In this document: piece by piece, positions 45,165 to 54,594 of the stretch
Position numbering within the stretch: the stretch's first letter is position 1
Layout: each line of letters begins with the position of its first letter
NCBI RefSeq assembly: GCF_017592555.1
Contig: NZ_JAGFNS010000005.1
Coordinates: 290,870-354,869, forward strand
Source of the DNA: Actinoplanes flavus
GTDB taxonomy: Bacteria > Actinomycetota > Actinomycetes > Mycobacteriales > Micromonosporaceae
Direction of reading: 5' to 3'
Length of the DNA stretch: 64,000 nucleotides
Translations under genes and position numbers: made by a program
Notes under the pieces: generated by a model
The model's database searches: none
Seen by the model: the letters and a program-made list of their open reading frames with translations, nothing else
What the model was told of the DNA's origin: nothing

Positions 45165-45836
45165 ATGTACCCGCCCGAGCCCTGGCATCTGCGCGGTCAG
45201 ATGTATCTGTCGGTCTTCCTGCTGCCCGCGGCACAGGCGCCGGCGCTGCCCCCGGTCCTGGGCGCGGCGGTGCGCCCGCTCACGGTCGGCGGCCGGGTCG
45301 CGGTCGGCGCCGCCTGGGTGTCGTACGAGCCGGGCGGCGTCCTGCACTACCGGGAGCTGCTCAGCGCCGTCCTGGTGCGTGAGGGCGGCCGTCCCCGGGT
45401 GAGCATCACCGACATCTGGGTGGACAGCGTCGCCTCCCGTGAGGGCGGTCGCCGGCTCTGGGGCATCCCCAAGGAGCTGGCCGAGTTCACCCTCGACGCG
45501 GAGAGCGATCCGCTGGTCGACGCCACGATCACCGAACCGGGGGCGGCCGCTCCGTTCTGTTCGGCGCTGGTCCGGCTCAAACGGCGGATGCCGGGCCGGT
45601 TCCCGCTCGGGTTCACGGTGGCGCAGGCGCTCGGCGAGCACGTCCGGCGGACTCCGGTCCGGGGCCGGGCCGGCTTGCGTACCGCGTCGGCCGCCTGGCG
45701 TCCCGAGCCGGACGGCCCGCTCGGCTACCTGGCCGGGCGGCGGCCGGCGCTGACCCTCGCCATCACCGACTTCTGGCTGGTTTTCGGGCGTTCCGCCGAG
45801 GACCGGGCGAAACGCCGCGAGCGCTCGGCGTCCTGA
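45165..45836 (+). CDS. Acetoacetate decarboxylase-family protein
   Basis: 223 residues starting MYPPEPWHLRGQMYLSVFLLP. It contains YEPGGVLHYRELLSAVLVREGGRPRVSITDIWVDSVASREGGRRLWGIPKELAEF, where WGIPKELA matches the lysine-bearing region of the acetoacetate decarboxylase (ADC) fold. Most actinobacterial members are not true decarboxylases, so the activity is unknown. The following intergenic stretch (45837-45964) has a diverged ~39-bp repeat around CGATCGGCCG. Confidence 0.75.
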   Translation: MYPPEPWHLRGQMYLSVFLLPAAQAPALPPVLGAAVRPLTVGGRVAVGAAWVSYEPGGVLHYRELLSAVLVREGGRPRVSITDIWVDSVASREGGRRLWGIPKELAEFTLDAESDPLVDATITEPGAAAPFCSALVRLKRRMPGRFPLGFTVAQALGEHVRRTPVRGRAGLRTASAAWRPEPDGPLGYLAGRRPALTLAITDFWLVFGRSAEDRAKRRERSAS

Positions 45837-45964
45837 CGGCCCGGGCCCGGTTCGGCGGGAGGAGCCGATCGGCCGACCCCGGGCAGCGTCCGGCGGGAGT
45901 CGTCGATCGGCCGGCTCCGGGTACGGTTCGGCAGGACCTTCCGCCGACCGCTACGAGGAGCACG

Positions 45965-47215
45965 ATGAGCCCGGCCGACCACCATCACCACGCGCGCGGT
46001 GACCTCCCCGAGTTCCCCGGCGCCCGGCGGCTCACCCTGCTCCTGCTGATCCCGGCGGTGCTGATCACCGTGGTCGGCATGGTCCTGCTCTGGCCGGGCG
46101 ACACGCCGGTGGCGGCCGGGGGCGGCGACGGCCCGGTGCGGGTGACCGGTGAGGTGCTGGCGGTGCGGCCGGCCCCGTGCCCGCCGGTGCCGGAGGGCGA
46201 CCAGCCGCTGGAGAACTGCGGCACCGTGACGGTCCGGCTCACCAGCGGCGCGGCGTCGGGCACCCCGATCACCACGGACATCCCGAACGGGCCGGGCGCG
46301 CCCGAGGTGGCGGCCGGCGACGACGTGGAGCTGCTCCAGCTCAACGCCGAGGGCGAGACGACGTACGCGATCTCCGACCACCAGCGCGGCGCCGAACTGT
46401 GGGTGCTCGGCGCGGCGTTCGCGCTGGCGGTCATCGCCTTCGGCCGGTGGCGGGGCGTCACGGCGCTGGCCGGGCTGGGGGTCACCTTCGGCATCCTGGT
46501 GTGGTTCATCGTGCCGGCCATCCTGGGCGGCGGGTCCCCGGTGCTGGTGGCGGTGGTCGGCGCCGCCGCGATCATGCTGATCGTGCTCTACCTGACGCAC
46601 GGGTTGTCGACGACCACCACCATCGCGGTGGCCGGCACCCTGGCCAGCCTGGCGATCACCGCGATCCTGGCCGCGATCGCCACCGGGGCGGTGCATCTGA
46701 CCGGCGTCGCCGACGAGACGTCCAACTTCCTGACCATCACCCAGGGCGACGTGAACATGCGCGGTCTGCTGCTGGCCGGCATCGTGATCGGCTCGCTGGG
46801 CGTGCTGGACGACGTGACGGTCACCCAGTCGGCCACGGTCACCGAGCTGGCGACGGCCAATCCGGCGTACGGGTTCCGCCGCCTCTACGGCGCGGCGACC
46901 CGGATCGGCCGGGCGCACATCGCCTCGGTGATCAACACGATCGTGCTGGCGTACGCGGGCGCCTCACTGCCGCTGATGCTGCTGTTCGCGGCCGGCGACA
47001 CCCCGGTCGGCGAGGTGCTCACCAGCCAGCTCATCGCGCAGGAGCTGGTCCGCAGCGCGGTCGGCACGATCGGCCTGGTCGCCGCCGTGCCGATCACCAC
47101 GGCGCTGGCCGCCCTGCTGGCCACCCGCCGGGCCCGGCCGGTCACACCGCCGGCGCAGCGGGTGGAGCGGCCGGTCGAGGACCCGTGGGCGGCCTTCGTG
47201 GACCGTGTGGAATAG
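45965..47215 (+). CDS. YibE/F-family membrane protein
   Basis: 416 residues, seven to eight hydrophobic helices. His-rich start (ADHHHHARGDLPEF), helix 1 (LTLLLLIPAVLITVVGMVLLW), an exported domain of ~90 residues with two cysteines, then the YibE/F core: LWVLGAAFALAVIAFGRWRGVTALAGLGVTFGILVWFIVPAIL, DVNMRGLLLAGIVIGSLGVLDDVTVTQSATVTEL and GRAHIASVINTIVLAYAGASLPLMLLF. The D-D-V-T segment in a helix is family-typical. Function is unproven; a transport role is often assumed. GAGGAG precedes the ATG. Confidence 0.85.
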   Translation: MSPADHHHHARGDLPEFPGARRLTLLLLIPAVLITVVGMVLLWPGDTPVAAGGGDGPVRVTGEVLAVRPAPCPPVPEGDQPLENCGTVTVRLTSGAASGTPITTDIPNGPGAPEVAAGDDVELLQLNAEGETTYAISDHQRGAELWVLGAAFALAVIAFGRWRGVTALAGLGVTFGILVWFIVPAILGGGSPVLVAVVGAAAIMLIVLYLTHGLSTTTTIAVAGTLASLAITAILAAIATGAVHLTGVADETSNFLTITQGDVNMRGLLLAGIVIGSLGVLDDVTVTQSATVTELATANPAYGFRRLYGAATRIGRAHIASVINTIVLAYAGASLPLMLLFAAGDTPVGEVLTSQLIAQELVRSAVGTIGLVAAVPITTALAALLATRRARPVTPPAQRVERPVEDPWAAFVDRVE

Positions 47216-47280
47216 CGGCACTTCGTCCGGGCCACCCGGTCGAGCGTGTCGATGGCGGCGCCGGTGGAGCGGGCGGTGTG

Positions 47281-49464
47281 CTAGGAGCCCAGGCGCCGGG
47301 CCAGGGCGGTGTGCCGGCGGCCGGCGCCGACCGTGCGCACCGCGGCGGCCAGCGCACGCCGGGACCCGACCAGCACCACCAGCCGCTTGGCCCGGGTGAT
47401 CGCGGTGTAGAGCAGATTGCGCTGCAACATCATCCAGGCGCTGGTGGTCAGCGGGATCACCACGGCCGGGTACTCCGAGCCCTGCGAGCGGTGGATCGTG
47501 ATGGCGTACGCGTGGGCCAGCTCGTCCAGCTCGTCGAAGTCGTAGTCGATCAGTTCGTCCTCGTCCGTGCGTACGCTCAGGGTCTGCTCCTCGGGCGACA
47601 GCCCGGTGACGACGCCCACCGTGCCGTTGAAGACTCCCGCGACCCCCTTGTCGTAGTTGTTGCGGATCTGGGTGACCTTGTCGCCCACCCGGAACACCCG
47701 CCCGCCCACCCGCCGCTCCGGCAGGCCGTCGCGGGCCGGGGTGAGCTGCTGCTGGAGCAGCGTGTTGAGGGCGCCCGCACCGGCCGGACCACGGTGCATC
47801 GGGGTGAGGATCTGCACGTCCCGGCGCGGGTCGAGACCGAACTTGCGGGGGATCCGGGTGCAGGCCACGTCCACGGTGAGCCCGGCGGTCGCCTCGGTGT
47901 CGTCGCACGGGAAGAGGAAGAAGTCGCGCATCCCGTCGAACACCGGCGGCCGTCCCTTGTTGACCCGGTGCGCGTTGGTGACCACCCCGCTCTCGGCGGC
48001 CTGCCGGAAGATCTGGGTGAGCCGCACCCGCGGGATCACCTCGGCGGCGAGCAGGTCGCGCAGCACCTCACCGGCGCCCACCGAGGGCAGCTGGTCGACG
48101 TCGCCGACCAGCAGCAGGTGCGCGCCCGGCGGGATCGCCTTGACCAGCTTGTTCGCCAGGATCAGGTCCAGCATGGACGCCTCGTCGACGACCACCAGGT
48201 CGGCGTCGAGCGGGTTGTCCCGGTCGAAGGTGGCGTCGCCGCCCGGTTGCAGCTTGAGCAGGCGGTGCACGGTGGCGGCCGGATGGCCGGTCAGCTCGGC
48301 GAGCCGCTTCGCGGCCCGGCCGGTCGGCGCCACGAGCTGGATCTTGGCCTGCTTGGCCGCGGCGAGTTCGACGATCGATCGTACGGTGAAGCTCTTGCCG
48401 CACCCGGGCCCGCCGGTCAGGACCGCGACCTTCGACGTGAGAGCGAGCCGGACGGCCTGTTCCTGTTCCGGCGCGAGACTGTTGGAGGTCCGCTGCCGCA
48501 ACCAGGCGAGCGCGCGGGCCCAATCCACATCCGCGAAATGCGGCATCCGGTCCGCTTTATCGTGCAAAAGGCGGATGAGGGTCGAGGAGAGGGATTGCTC
48601 CGCCCGATGGAACGGCACCAGGTACACGTCGTCGTCCTCGCGCACCACACCCTCTTCCTCGACCAGTTCGTCGAGGCAGGTGGGGATCAGCGAGCCCGGC
48701 ACGTCGAGGATCGTGGCGGCGTCGGCCATCAGCTCCGGGGCCGGCAGGAAGCAGTGCCCGTTGTCGGTGGCCTGCGACAGCGTGTACTGGAGGCCGGCCT
48801 TCACCCGTTCCGGGCTGTCGTGCGGGATGCCGACCGCCTGCGCGATCGTGTCGGCCGTCTTGAAACCGATGCCCCACACGTCGGCGGCCAGCTTGTACGG
48901 CGAGTTCTTCACCACGGAGATGGACGCGTCGCCGTACTTCTTGTAGATCCGGACGGCGATCGAGGTGGACACCCCGACCCCCTGGAGGAAGACCATCACC
49001 TCCTTGATCGCCTTCTGCTCGGCCCACGCCGCGGTGATCTTTTTCGTCCGTTTCGGGCCCAGCCCGGCCACCTCGACGAGCCGCTCCGGCGCGGTCTCGA
49101 TGATCTCCAGGGTGTCGAGTCCGAAGTGGTCCACGATTCGCTCGGCGAACACCGGACCGATGCCCTTGACCAGGCCGGACCCGAGGTAGCGGCGCAGCCC
49201 CTGAATGGTCGCGGGCAGCACCGTGGTGTACGAGACGACCTCGAACTGCCGCCCGTACTGGGGATGCGACGACCACCAGCCGCTCAGCCGCAGGCTCTCC
49301 CCGGGCTGCGCGCCGAGCAGCGACCCCACCACGGTCAGCAGGTCGGTGCTGCTCTTGTGGGCGACCCGGGCCACCGTGTAGCCGGTCTCCTCGTTCACAT
49401 AGGTCAGGCGCTCCAGGACCGCCTCGAGGACGTGCGGCGGGCGGGCGGGCGATTCTGGTGGCAC
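47281..49464 (-). CDS. recD2: RecD2-type SF1 5'-3' DNA helicase
   Basis: 727 residues. The N-domain (FERLTYVNEETGYTVARVAHK-like opening) and a helix-hairpin-helix region (GLVKGIGPVFAERIVDHFG, VAGLGPKRTKKITAAWAEQKAIKEVMVFLQGVGVS, WGIGFKTADTIAQAVG) are RecD2 hallmarks absent from RecBCD-type RecD. Helicase motifs: Walker A LTGGPGCGKSFTVR, GRAAKRLAELTG, VVVDEASMLD, LVGDVDQLPSVGAGEVL, then AYAITIHRSQGSEYPAVVIPL and LLYTAITRAKRLVVLVGS. It unwinds DNA 5' to 3' in repair. It stands alone; no recB or recC is nearby. Confidence 0.9.
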   Translation of the reverse strand: MPPESPARPPHVLEAVLERLTYVNEETGYTVARVAHKSSTDLLTVVGSLLGAQPGESLRLSGWWSSHPQYGRQFEVVSYTTVLPATIQGLRRYLGSGLVKGIGPVFAERIVDHFGLDTLEIIETAPERLVEVAGLGPKRTKKITAAWAEQKAIKEVMVFLQGVGVSTSIAVRIYKKYGDASISVVKNSPYKLAADVWGIGFKTADTIAQAVGIPHDSPERVKAGLQYTLSQATDNGHCFLPAPELMADAATILDVPGSLIPTCLDELVEEEGVVREDDDVYLVPFHRAEQSLSSTLIRLLHDKADRMPHFADVDWARALAWLRQRTSNSLAPEQEQAVRLALTSKVAVLTGGPGCGKSFTVRSIVELAAAKQAKIQLVAPTGRAAKRLAELTGHPAATVHRLLKLQPGGDATFDRDNPLDADLVVVDEASMLDLILANKLVKAIPPGAHLLLVGDVDQLPSVGAGEVLRDLLAAEVIPRVRLTQIFRQAAESGVVTNAHRVNKGRPPVFDGMRDFFLFPCDDTEATAGLTVDVACTRIPRKFGLDPRRDVQILTPMHRGPAGAGALNTLLQQQLTPARDGLPERRVGGRVFRVGDKVTQIRNNYDKGVAGVFNGTVGVVTGLSPEEQTLSVRTDEDELIDYDFDELDELAHAYAITIHRSQGSEYPAVVIPLTTSAWMMLQRNLLYTAITRAKRLVVLVGSRRALAAAVRTVGAGRRHTALARRLGS

Positions 49465-49523
49465 GCGCCCATCGTGCCCGCAGGGGTGGAAGGAGTCGAG
49501 TCCCGGCCCCTAACGTGATCGCC

Positions 49524-50501
49524 ATGGCGCTCTTCGACCTTCCCCTCGCCCAGTTGCGCGACTATCGCCTCGACCGTCCCGAGCCATCCGGTTTCGACGA
49601 GTTCTGGGACGGCACGCTCGCCACCGCCCGGCGGCTCGCCCTGCCGCCCAAGCTGCACGAGGTCCAAACCCCGCTGAGTGGCATCACGACGTACGACGTC
49701 ACCTTCACCGGCTACGCGGGCCAGCCGATCCGGGCCTGGCTGAACCGTCCGTCCGGCGTACCGGGGCCGCTGCCGGTGGCGGTCGAGTTCATCGGCTACG
49801 GCGGCGGCCGCGGCCTGCCGATCGACTGGCTGGTCTGGGCCAGCGCCGGGTACGCCCACCTGGTCATGGACACCCGCGGTCAGGGCGGCTCCTGGCGGTC
49901 CGGCGACACGCCCGACCCGGACGAGCACGGCGCCGGCCCGTCCACCCCGGGTTTCCTGACCCGGGGCGTGCTGTCGCCGGAGACGTTCTACTACCGCCGG
50001 CTGATCACCGACGCGGTCCGGGCCGTGGAGACCGCCGCCGAACTGCCCGGTATCGACGCGTCCCGGCTGGTGGTGACCGGCAAGAGCCAGGGTGGTGCGC
50101 TCGCCCTGGCGGCCGGCGGCCTGGCCCCGGACCGGGTCTCGGCCGTGGTGTCCGGCGTGCCGTTCCTCTGCGACATCCGGCGGGCCGTCACGATCACCGA
50201 CAGCAACCCGTACCACGAGGTGGTCCGGTTCCTGCGGGCCAACCCGCCGGCCGCCGAACGGACCCTGGACACCCTGGACCACGTCGACGCGGTCCACTTC
50301 GCACGCCGGATCACCGCGCCCGCCGTCCTGTCGGCGGCGCTGATGGACGACGTGTGCCCGCCGTCCGGGGTGTTCGCGGCCTACCACGCGATTCCCGGCG
50401 ACAACAAGCACATCGAGGTGTACGAGTGGGACGACCATGAGGGCGGCCGCAGCTTCTTCGACGTCACGGCGCTGGAGTTCGTGGACGATCGGCTGAGCTG
50501 A
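49524..50501 (+). CDS. Acetyl-xylan esterase / cephalosporin C deacetylase family (CE7)
   Basis: 325 residues with no signal peptide. MALFDLPLAQLRDYRLDRPEPSGFDEFWDGTL is the family N-terminus; RAWLNRP, MDTRGQGGSWRSGDTPDP (RGQ motif), the nucleophile TGKSQGGALAL (usually GxSQG) and the C-terminal HEGG histidine are all present. CE7 esterases remove acetyl groups from short xylo-oligosaccharides inside the cell, which would complement the secreted xylanase and arabinosidases of this window. ATG at 49524 is chosen; upstream reading is not family-like. Confidence 0.88.
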   Translation: MALFDLPLAQLRDYRLDRPEPSGFDEFWDGTLATARRLALPPKLHEVQTPLSGITTYDVTFTGYAGQPIRAWLNRPSGVPGPLPVAVEFIGYGGGRGLPIDWLVWASAGYAHLVMDTRGQGGSWRSGDTPDPDEHGAGPSTPGFLTRGVLSPETFYYRRLITDAVRAVETAAELPGIDASRLVVTGKSQGGALALAAGGLAPDRVSAVVSGVPFLCDIRRAVTITDSNPYHEVVRFLRANPPAAERTLDTLDHVDAVHFARRITAPAVLSAALMDDVCPPSGVFAAYHAIPGDNKHIEVYEWDDHEGGRSFFDVTALEFVDDRLS

Positions 50502-50537
50502 AACCCTATGTAGAGAAACGGCACAGGGTGGGCTACG

Positions 50538-52448
50538 GTGGCGCACATGATCTCGCTGACCCGGTTCACCCGGTGGGCGCTGCGCGCGGCGGCCCGGCGC
50601 TGGCCCGCCGCCCTGCGCGAGGAACTGTACCGGGAGTGGGAGGCCGAGCTCGCGTACCTGGAGACGCGTCCCGCCTCCGCCGCCCGGCGCCTCGGGTTCG
50701 CGCTCAGCCTGCTCGCCTCCCCGCCCGCGCGGGACGCCGCGGGCGTTCCGCGCGGCTGGGCCGAGGCCCGGTCCGGGCTCAGCCCGGCCGCCGCGCTCAT
50801 GCTGGCCGCCCTGATCAGCCTCGGCGTGCCGCAGCTGACCGGCTACCTCGTCTTCAGCTTCGTGCCGGACGGCTTCCCGTACGCCGACGCGGCCCTGCTC
50901 GCGCTCGGGTGCCTGCCACTGGCCTGGTGGCTGGGCCGCCGCCTGCCGATGTCCCGGGACGGCCGCCTCGGCCCGGCCGGCCCGGCGGTCCTCGCGCCGC
51001 TCGCCGTGCTGCCCACACTGTTCGCGCTGGCCACGCCGGCGCCGGGCGTGCTGGCGCCGAGCACCCTGCTCGGCGCGCTCGCCTGGACACCGCTGACGGC
51101 CCTGCTCGGCCTGGCCGCGGTCCGGTCCGGCCGGGCCGCCGCCGTGGTCGCGATCGTCGGCGGCCCGCTGGTGGCGGTCGCCGCGACGGCCGCGTCCACG
51201 ATCCCGGTGCTGGTCGAGTTCGGGCGGGAGGCGGCCGCCGCGTCCCTGATGATCGGGGACGTGTCGCTGGAGACGCTCGGCGTCGACACGTTCTACTTCA
51301 CCGGCAGCGCGCTGCCGTCCTACCTGGTCTACGCGTGGTTCGCGGTCCTCTACGGGGTGCGGGCGGCCACCGCGCCGGAGCGCCCGGTCCGGCTGCCCGA
51401 GCCGGTCGCCCCGGCCCCGGCGGACCGTCCCGCGCGCTCCGCGGTGGCGCGGGCGGCCGGCCTCACCGCGGTCGTCGCCGGGGTGCTGGCGTGGGCGTAC
51501 ACGGTCACCTGCCTGAGCCCGGTGATGGACGACTGGTCGGCGGTCGCCCCGATGCCCGGCGGTGACGGCGAGATCTACCTGTGGGTGGCCGAGCTGCGCT
51601 GGGCCGCGGCCCTGCTGGCGGCACTCGGCACGCTGGTCGCCACGGCGAGTCCCCGGGCTGCCGTCGTGCTCGGCGTGGGCCTGCTGGCCGTCGAGTCGGT
51701 GCTGCTGAACCTTCCGATGACCGGGGCGGCCGGGTTGCGGGTCGCCCTGCTCGCCGCGGCCGTGGTGATCGCGGTGAGCTGGACGGCCGCCGGCCGTGCC
51801 CCGCATCCGGCGCTGATCCGGCGCCGGACCACCACCGCGGCGATCGTGGCGGCCGGCTGCGGCCCGCTGCTCTTCGCGCAGGGCACCCCGGGGGAGAACC
51901 ACCCGTTCATGCCGTTAGGGCTGCCGATCACCACGGCCGGGGTGGCGATCGGCCTCACCCTGCTGGGCACGGTGACCGCGGTCGCCACCAGCCGGCACCG
52001 TCCGCACCCGGTGCTGATCGCCCTGCTGACCGGGCTGCCGGTGGCCGCACTGGTGGTCGCCGGGATCGGGCTGCGCGGCGGTCCCGAGTGGGAGTACCTG
52101 GGCGAGCCCGGCACTCTCCTCGCGCTGCCGCTCGCGGTGGTGGTGACCGCCCTGCTGCGGCGGCACCGCCCGCGGCGGCGCGGCCGGACCGCCGCGCTGT
52201 GGACCGCGCTGACCGCCGGCGCCCTGGTGGCGACGGTCCCGGTGCTGCTGATGGCGGCCATGATGCTGTCCTTCGTCGCCGATCTGCTCTTCCAGATCGA
52301 CGGGACCAGCTACCCGGCGGACGGCATCTCGGTGCTGCCCGGGGCGCTGGTGCTGCTGCTCCCGCTGGCCACGGTGCTGGCCGGAAAGGCGGACGGCGCC
52401 GTGGTGGAGGCCCCGGCGCCGCAACCGGTCAGAGGAACGAGCGGATGA
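50538..52448 (+). CDS. Large polytopic membrane protein of unknown function
   Basis: 636 residues. A cytosolic start RFTRWALRAAARRWPAALREELYREWEAELAYLE is followed by about fourteen hydrophobic helices in two blocks separated by a Pro-rich loop (PERPVRLPEPVAPAPADRPARS). The N-terminal W-P-x-x-x-R-x-E-x-x-x-E-W-x-A-E-L pattern is frequent in actinomycete membrane proteins encoded beside PadR regulators, but none is here. GTG 50538 or ATG 50547 may start it. It overlaps the convergent YggT gene by 20 bp. No function recognised. Confidence 0.75.
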   Translation: MAHMISLTRFTRWALRAAARRWPAALREELYREWEAELAYLETRPASAARRLGFALSLLASPPARDAAGVPRGWAEARSGLSPAAALMLAALISLGVPQLTGYLVFSFVPDGFPYADAALLALGCLPLAWWLGRRLPMSRDGRLGPAGPAVLAPLAVLPTLFALATPAPGVLAPSTLLGALAWTPLTALLGLAAVRSGRAAAVVAIVGGPLVAVAATAASTIPVLVEFGREAAAASLMIGDVSLETLGVDTFYFTGSALPSYLVYAWFAVLYGVRAATAPERPVRLPEPVAPAPADRPARSAVARAAGLTAVVAGVLAWAYTVTCLSPVMDDWSAVAPMPGGDGEIYLWVAELRWAAALLAALGTLVATASPRAAVVLGVGLLAVESVLLNLPMTGAAGLRVALLAAAVVIAVSWTAAGRAPHPALIRRRTTTAAIVAAGCGPLLFAQGTPGENHPFMPLGLPITTAGVAIGLTLLGTVTAVATSRHRPHPVLIALLTGLPVAALVVAGIGLRGGPEWEYLGEPGTLLALPLAVVVTALLRRHRPRRRGRTAALWTALTAGALVATVPVLLMAAMMLSFVADLLFQIDGTSYPADGISVLPGALVLLLPLATVLAGKADGAVVEAPAPQPVRGTSG

Positions 52449-52701
52449 CGCTGATCGCCAGGAACAGCACGATGAACGCGAGGTCGATCGAGACGCCGCC
52501 GGCCCGCAGCGGCGGGATGATCTTGCGAACCGGGGCCAGCATCGGCTCGGTGATCGTGTAGACGACGTCCAGGGCCTTGGACCGGAAGGAGCCCGGCATC
52601 GCGGGACCGGCCAGGGTCACGCTCCAGTCCAGGATCACCCGAGCCACCAGCACCAGCTGGACCAGCAGCAGCGCGAAGCTGACCAGACCGAGAAGACCCA
52701 T
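52429..52701 (-). CDS. YggT-family membrane protein
   Basis: 90 residues with two membrane helices: LLGLVSFALLLVQLVLVARVILDWSV and IDLAFIVLFLAISVIRSFL. Between them VVYTITEPMLAPVRKIIPPLRAGGVSIDLAF is the conserved YggT signature (T-E-P-x-L-x-P-x-R). YggT proteins usually lie near sepF/divIVA in actinobacteria; this copy is isolated. ATG at 52701 with GGAGG upstream. Confidence 0.87.
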   Translation of the reverse strand: MGLLGLVSFALLLVQLVLVARVILDWSVTLAGPAMPGSFRSKALDVVYTITEPMLAPVRKIIPPLRAGGVSIDLAFIVLFLAISVIRSFL

Positions 52702-52775
52702 CGGAACCTCCGTGTGAGGGGAACGTACCACCCACTATGCGGCGGATTCCTGTGAACTCGCTTGGCGGTGGCTGT

Positions 52776-52803
52776 GACGCGGCCCGCCGTGACGGGCCGC
52801 GTC
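52776..52803 (-). terminator. Hairpin after the aldo/keto reductase gene
   Basis: GACGCGGCCCG, loop CCGTGA, CGGGCCGCGTC: a perfect 11-bp stem 3 bp after the stop codon. Confidence 0.7.
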
Positions 52804-52806
52804 CTC

Positions 52807-53634
52807 TCAGCTGTTGAAGTGGTCCGGATGCGGGCCGGTGCGGCCGTCGCACTCCAGCGCGTCGATCGCGGCGATCTCGTCCGCGGTCAGCTCGAAGTCG
52901 AAGATCGCCAGGTTCTCCCGGATCCGCGCCGGGGTGACCGATTTCGGGATCACGATCCGGCCCTGCTGCACGTGCCAGCGGAGCACCACCTGCGCCGGGG
53001 TGCGGTCGTGGGCGGTGGCGATCCGGGTGACGGCCGGGTCGCCGAGCACCCCGGCCTGCGCCAGCGGGCTCCACGCCTCGGTCGCCACCCCGAGCTCGGC
53101 GTTCGCGGCCTGCGCGTCCCGCTGTTGCAGCTGCGGGTGCACCTCGATCTGGTTCACCGCGGGCACCGTGCCGCCCAGGCCGACCACGGCCCGCAGATGC
53201 TCGGGCAGGAAGTTGGAGACACCGATGGCCCGGACCCGGCCGTCGGCGAGCAGCGTCTCCAGCGCCCGCCAGGTGTCCGGGAACCTCCCCCGCTTCGGGG
53301 TGGGCCAGTGGATCAGGTACAGGTCGAGCCGGTCCAACCCGAGCCGGGCCAGGCTGGCGTCGAAGGCGCGCAGCGTCTCGTCGTACCCCTGATCGGTGTT
53401 CCAGACCTTGGTCGTGATGAACAGCTCGTCCCGCGGCACCCCGGCCGCCTTCAGCGCGGCGCCGACGCCGGACTCGTTGTGGTAGATCGCCGCCGTGTCG
53501 ATGCTGCGGTAGCCGGCCTGCAGCGCCGTGGTGACGGCGGAGGCGGTCTCCGCCTCCGGGATCTGGAAGACGCCGTAGCCGATCTGCGGAATCGTGACGC
53601 CGTTGTTGAGTGTGATGACAGGCGTTTGGCCCAT
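52807..53634 (-). CDS. Aldo/keto reductase
   Basis: 275 residues of the AKR5-like 2,5-diketo-D-gluconate reductase type. Landmarks: LNNGVTIPQIGYGVFQI, the catalytic Asp/Tyr in GYRSIDTAAIYHNESGVGAAL, the lysine in FITTKVWN, the histidine in DLYLIHWPTP, IGVSNFLPEHL, VNQIEVHPQLQQ, and the NADPH-binding VIPKSVTPARIRENLAIFDFEL. It reduces an aldehyde or ketone; the physiological substrate is unknown. Single-gene unit with its own terminator. Confidence 0.9.
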   Translation of the reverse strand: MGQTPVITLNNGVTIPQIGYGVFQIPEAETASAVTTALQAGYRSIDTAAIYHNESGVGAALKAAGVPRDELFITTKVWNTDQGYDETLRAFDASLARLGLDRLDLYLIHWPTPKRGRFPDTWRALETLLADGRVRAIGVSNFLPEHLRAVVGLGGTVPAVNQIEVHPQLQQRDAQAANAELGVATEAWSPLAQAGVLGDPAVTRIATAHDRTPAQVVLRWHVQQGRIVIPKSVTPARIRENLAIFDFELTADEIAAIDALECDGRTGPHPDHFNS

Positions 53635-54177
53635 GGAGAGTGGTTCCCCTCATTCAGCGGGTGCGGCCACCCGGCGACGGCCGGGTGCTTCCCTCATACC
53701 CTGAACAGGCTCCCATTCTCCGCGCCGGCTCGGCCGGCCTCGGTGGTGGACGTCCCGCGTGCGCCACATCCGGCGGCCGGCGGTCGGTCCGGCCGGGCGT
53801 TCCGGCGCCGGCCCGTTCCGCGGTACGCCGACCCGTGCCCGCCGGTGCGGTGGTCCGCTCGGCCGCTGGGGTGGGCCCGGCCCCACACTCGTGGGTCCGG
53901 GTCGCCGGGTCGGCGTAGACCGGTCGCCGGCGTCTTCCCGGCGGCCGCCGGCCCGGCGCCGCCCGGGACGGCAGGCCCCGGTGCGCGAACGCCAGCAGCA
54001 GGCGTTCCGTCGTACGCCGTGACGTTCCCCGGCCGCTTCGTCGTGTCTCCCGCGTTCCCCGTCGCGCTTCCCCCGTCACCGCACGTGGGTGAGTGTCCGA
54101 TCGGTCGGCGTGGTCCCGGTCGCGGCGGGCGGTCCGGGTGGCCGCCGCCGGTGGCCCGGGCGCCCGGGTCGCGGCGC
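53635..54177. other. Gap without a supportable gene
   Basis: Very GC-rich with long open frames on both strands whose translations are Arg/Pro/Gly-rich without any recognisable domain, RBS or start. I see no RNA gene, hairpin terminator or tandem array here. Confidence 0.5.
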
Positions 54178-54519
54178 TCACAGGCCGACCAGTCTGCGGG
54201 CGGTGACCGCGCCACGGTGGCCGCGGGTACGGCGGGTCACCGAGCCGCCCGGGGTACGGATCTCCGGAAGGGGCGTGTCACCGCGATACGGCACCACCGC
54301 CGCCCGGCCACGGTAAGGGGGAGGAGCGGGGGCCGGCGGGCGCAGACGCACCGTCGGCCGCACCGCCGGAGGACCGCCACCCGCCGGCCGGGCCGGCGGG
54401 GTGACCTGGGACGTGGTGGCCCGGCCGAGAGCCGGCGGCGGTGCCGCCGGCGTGCGGCCTTCGGGGGGCTCGGTCGTGCTCCGGGATCCGGCAACCGGTA
54501 TCGCCTCGGCTCGAGTCAT
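54178..54519 (-). CDS. Small Pro/Arg-rich hypothetical protein
   Basis: 113 residues from the ATG at 54519 (MTRAEAIPVAGSRSTTEPPEGRTPAAPPPALG...), ending GGSVTRRTRGHRGAVTARRLVGL. No domain, signal or helix is recognised and the RBS is weak; an AT-rich stretch just upstream (54520-54560) could be a promoter. It is kept because the boundaries fit between the aldo/keto reductase and aldehyde dehydrogenase genes, but it could be spurious. Confidence 0.3.
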   Translation of the reverse strand: MTRAEAIPVAGSRSTTEPPEGRTPAAPPPALGRATTSQVTPPARPAGGGPPAVRPTVRLRPPAPAPPPYRGRAAVVPYRGDTPLPEIRTPGGSVTRRTRGHRGAVTARRLVGL

Positions 54520-54594
54520 GGCGCTCATTATTGATGAACGTGCATTTAACGCAAGGCTCCCGGAGTGCCTGTAACGGCACGGAAACAACTTTCC

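Noticed and set aside
53654..54181. 175-residue minus-strand frame
   Set aside because: Arg/Pro/Thr-rich without domain, RBS or codon pattern distinct from other shadow frames.
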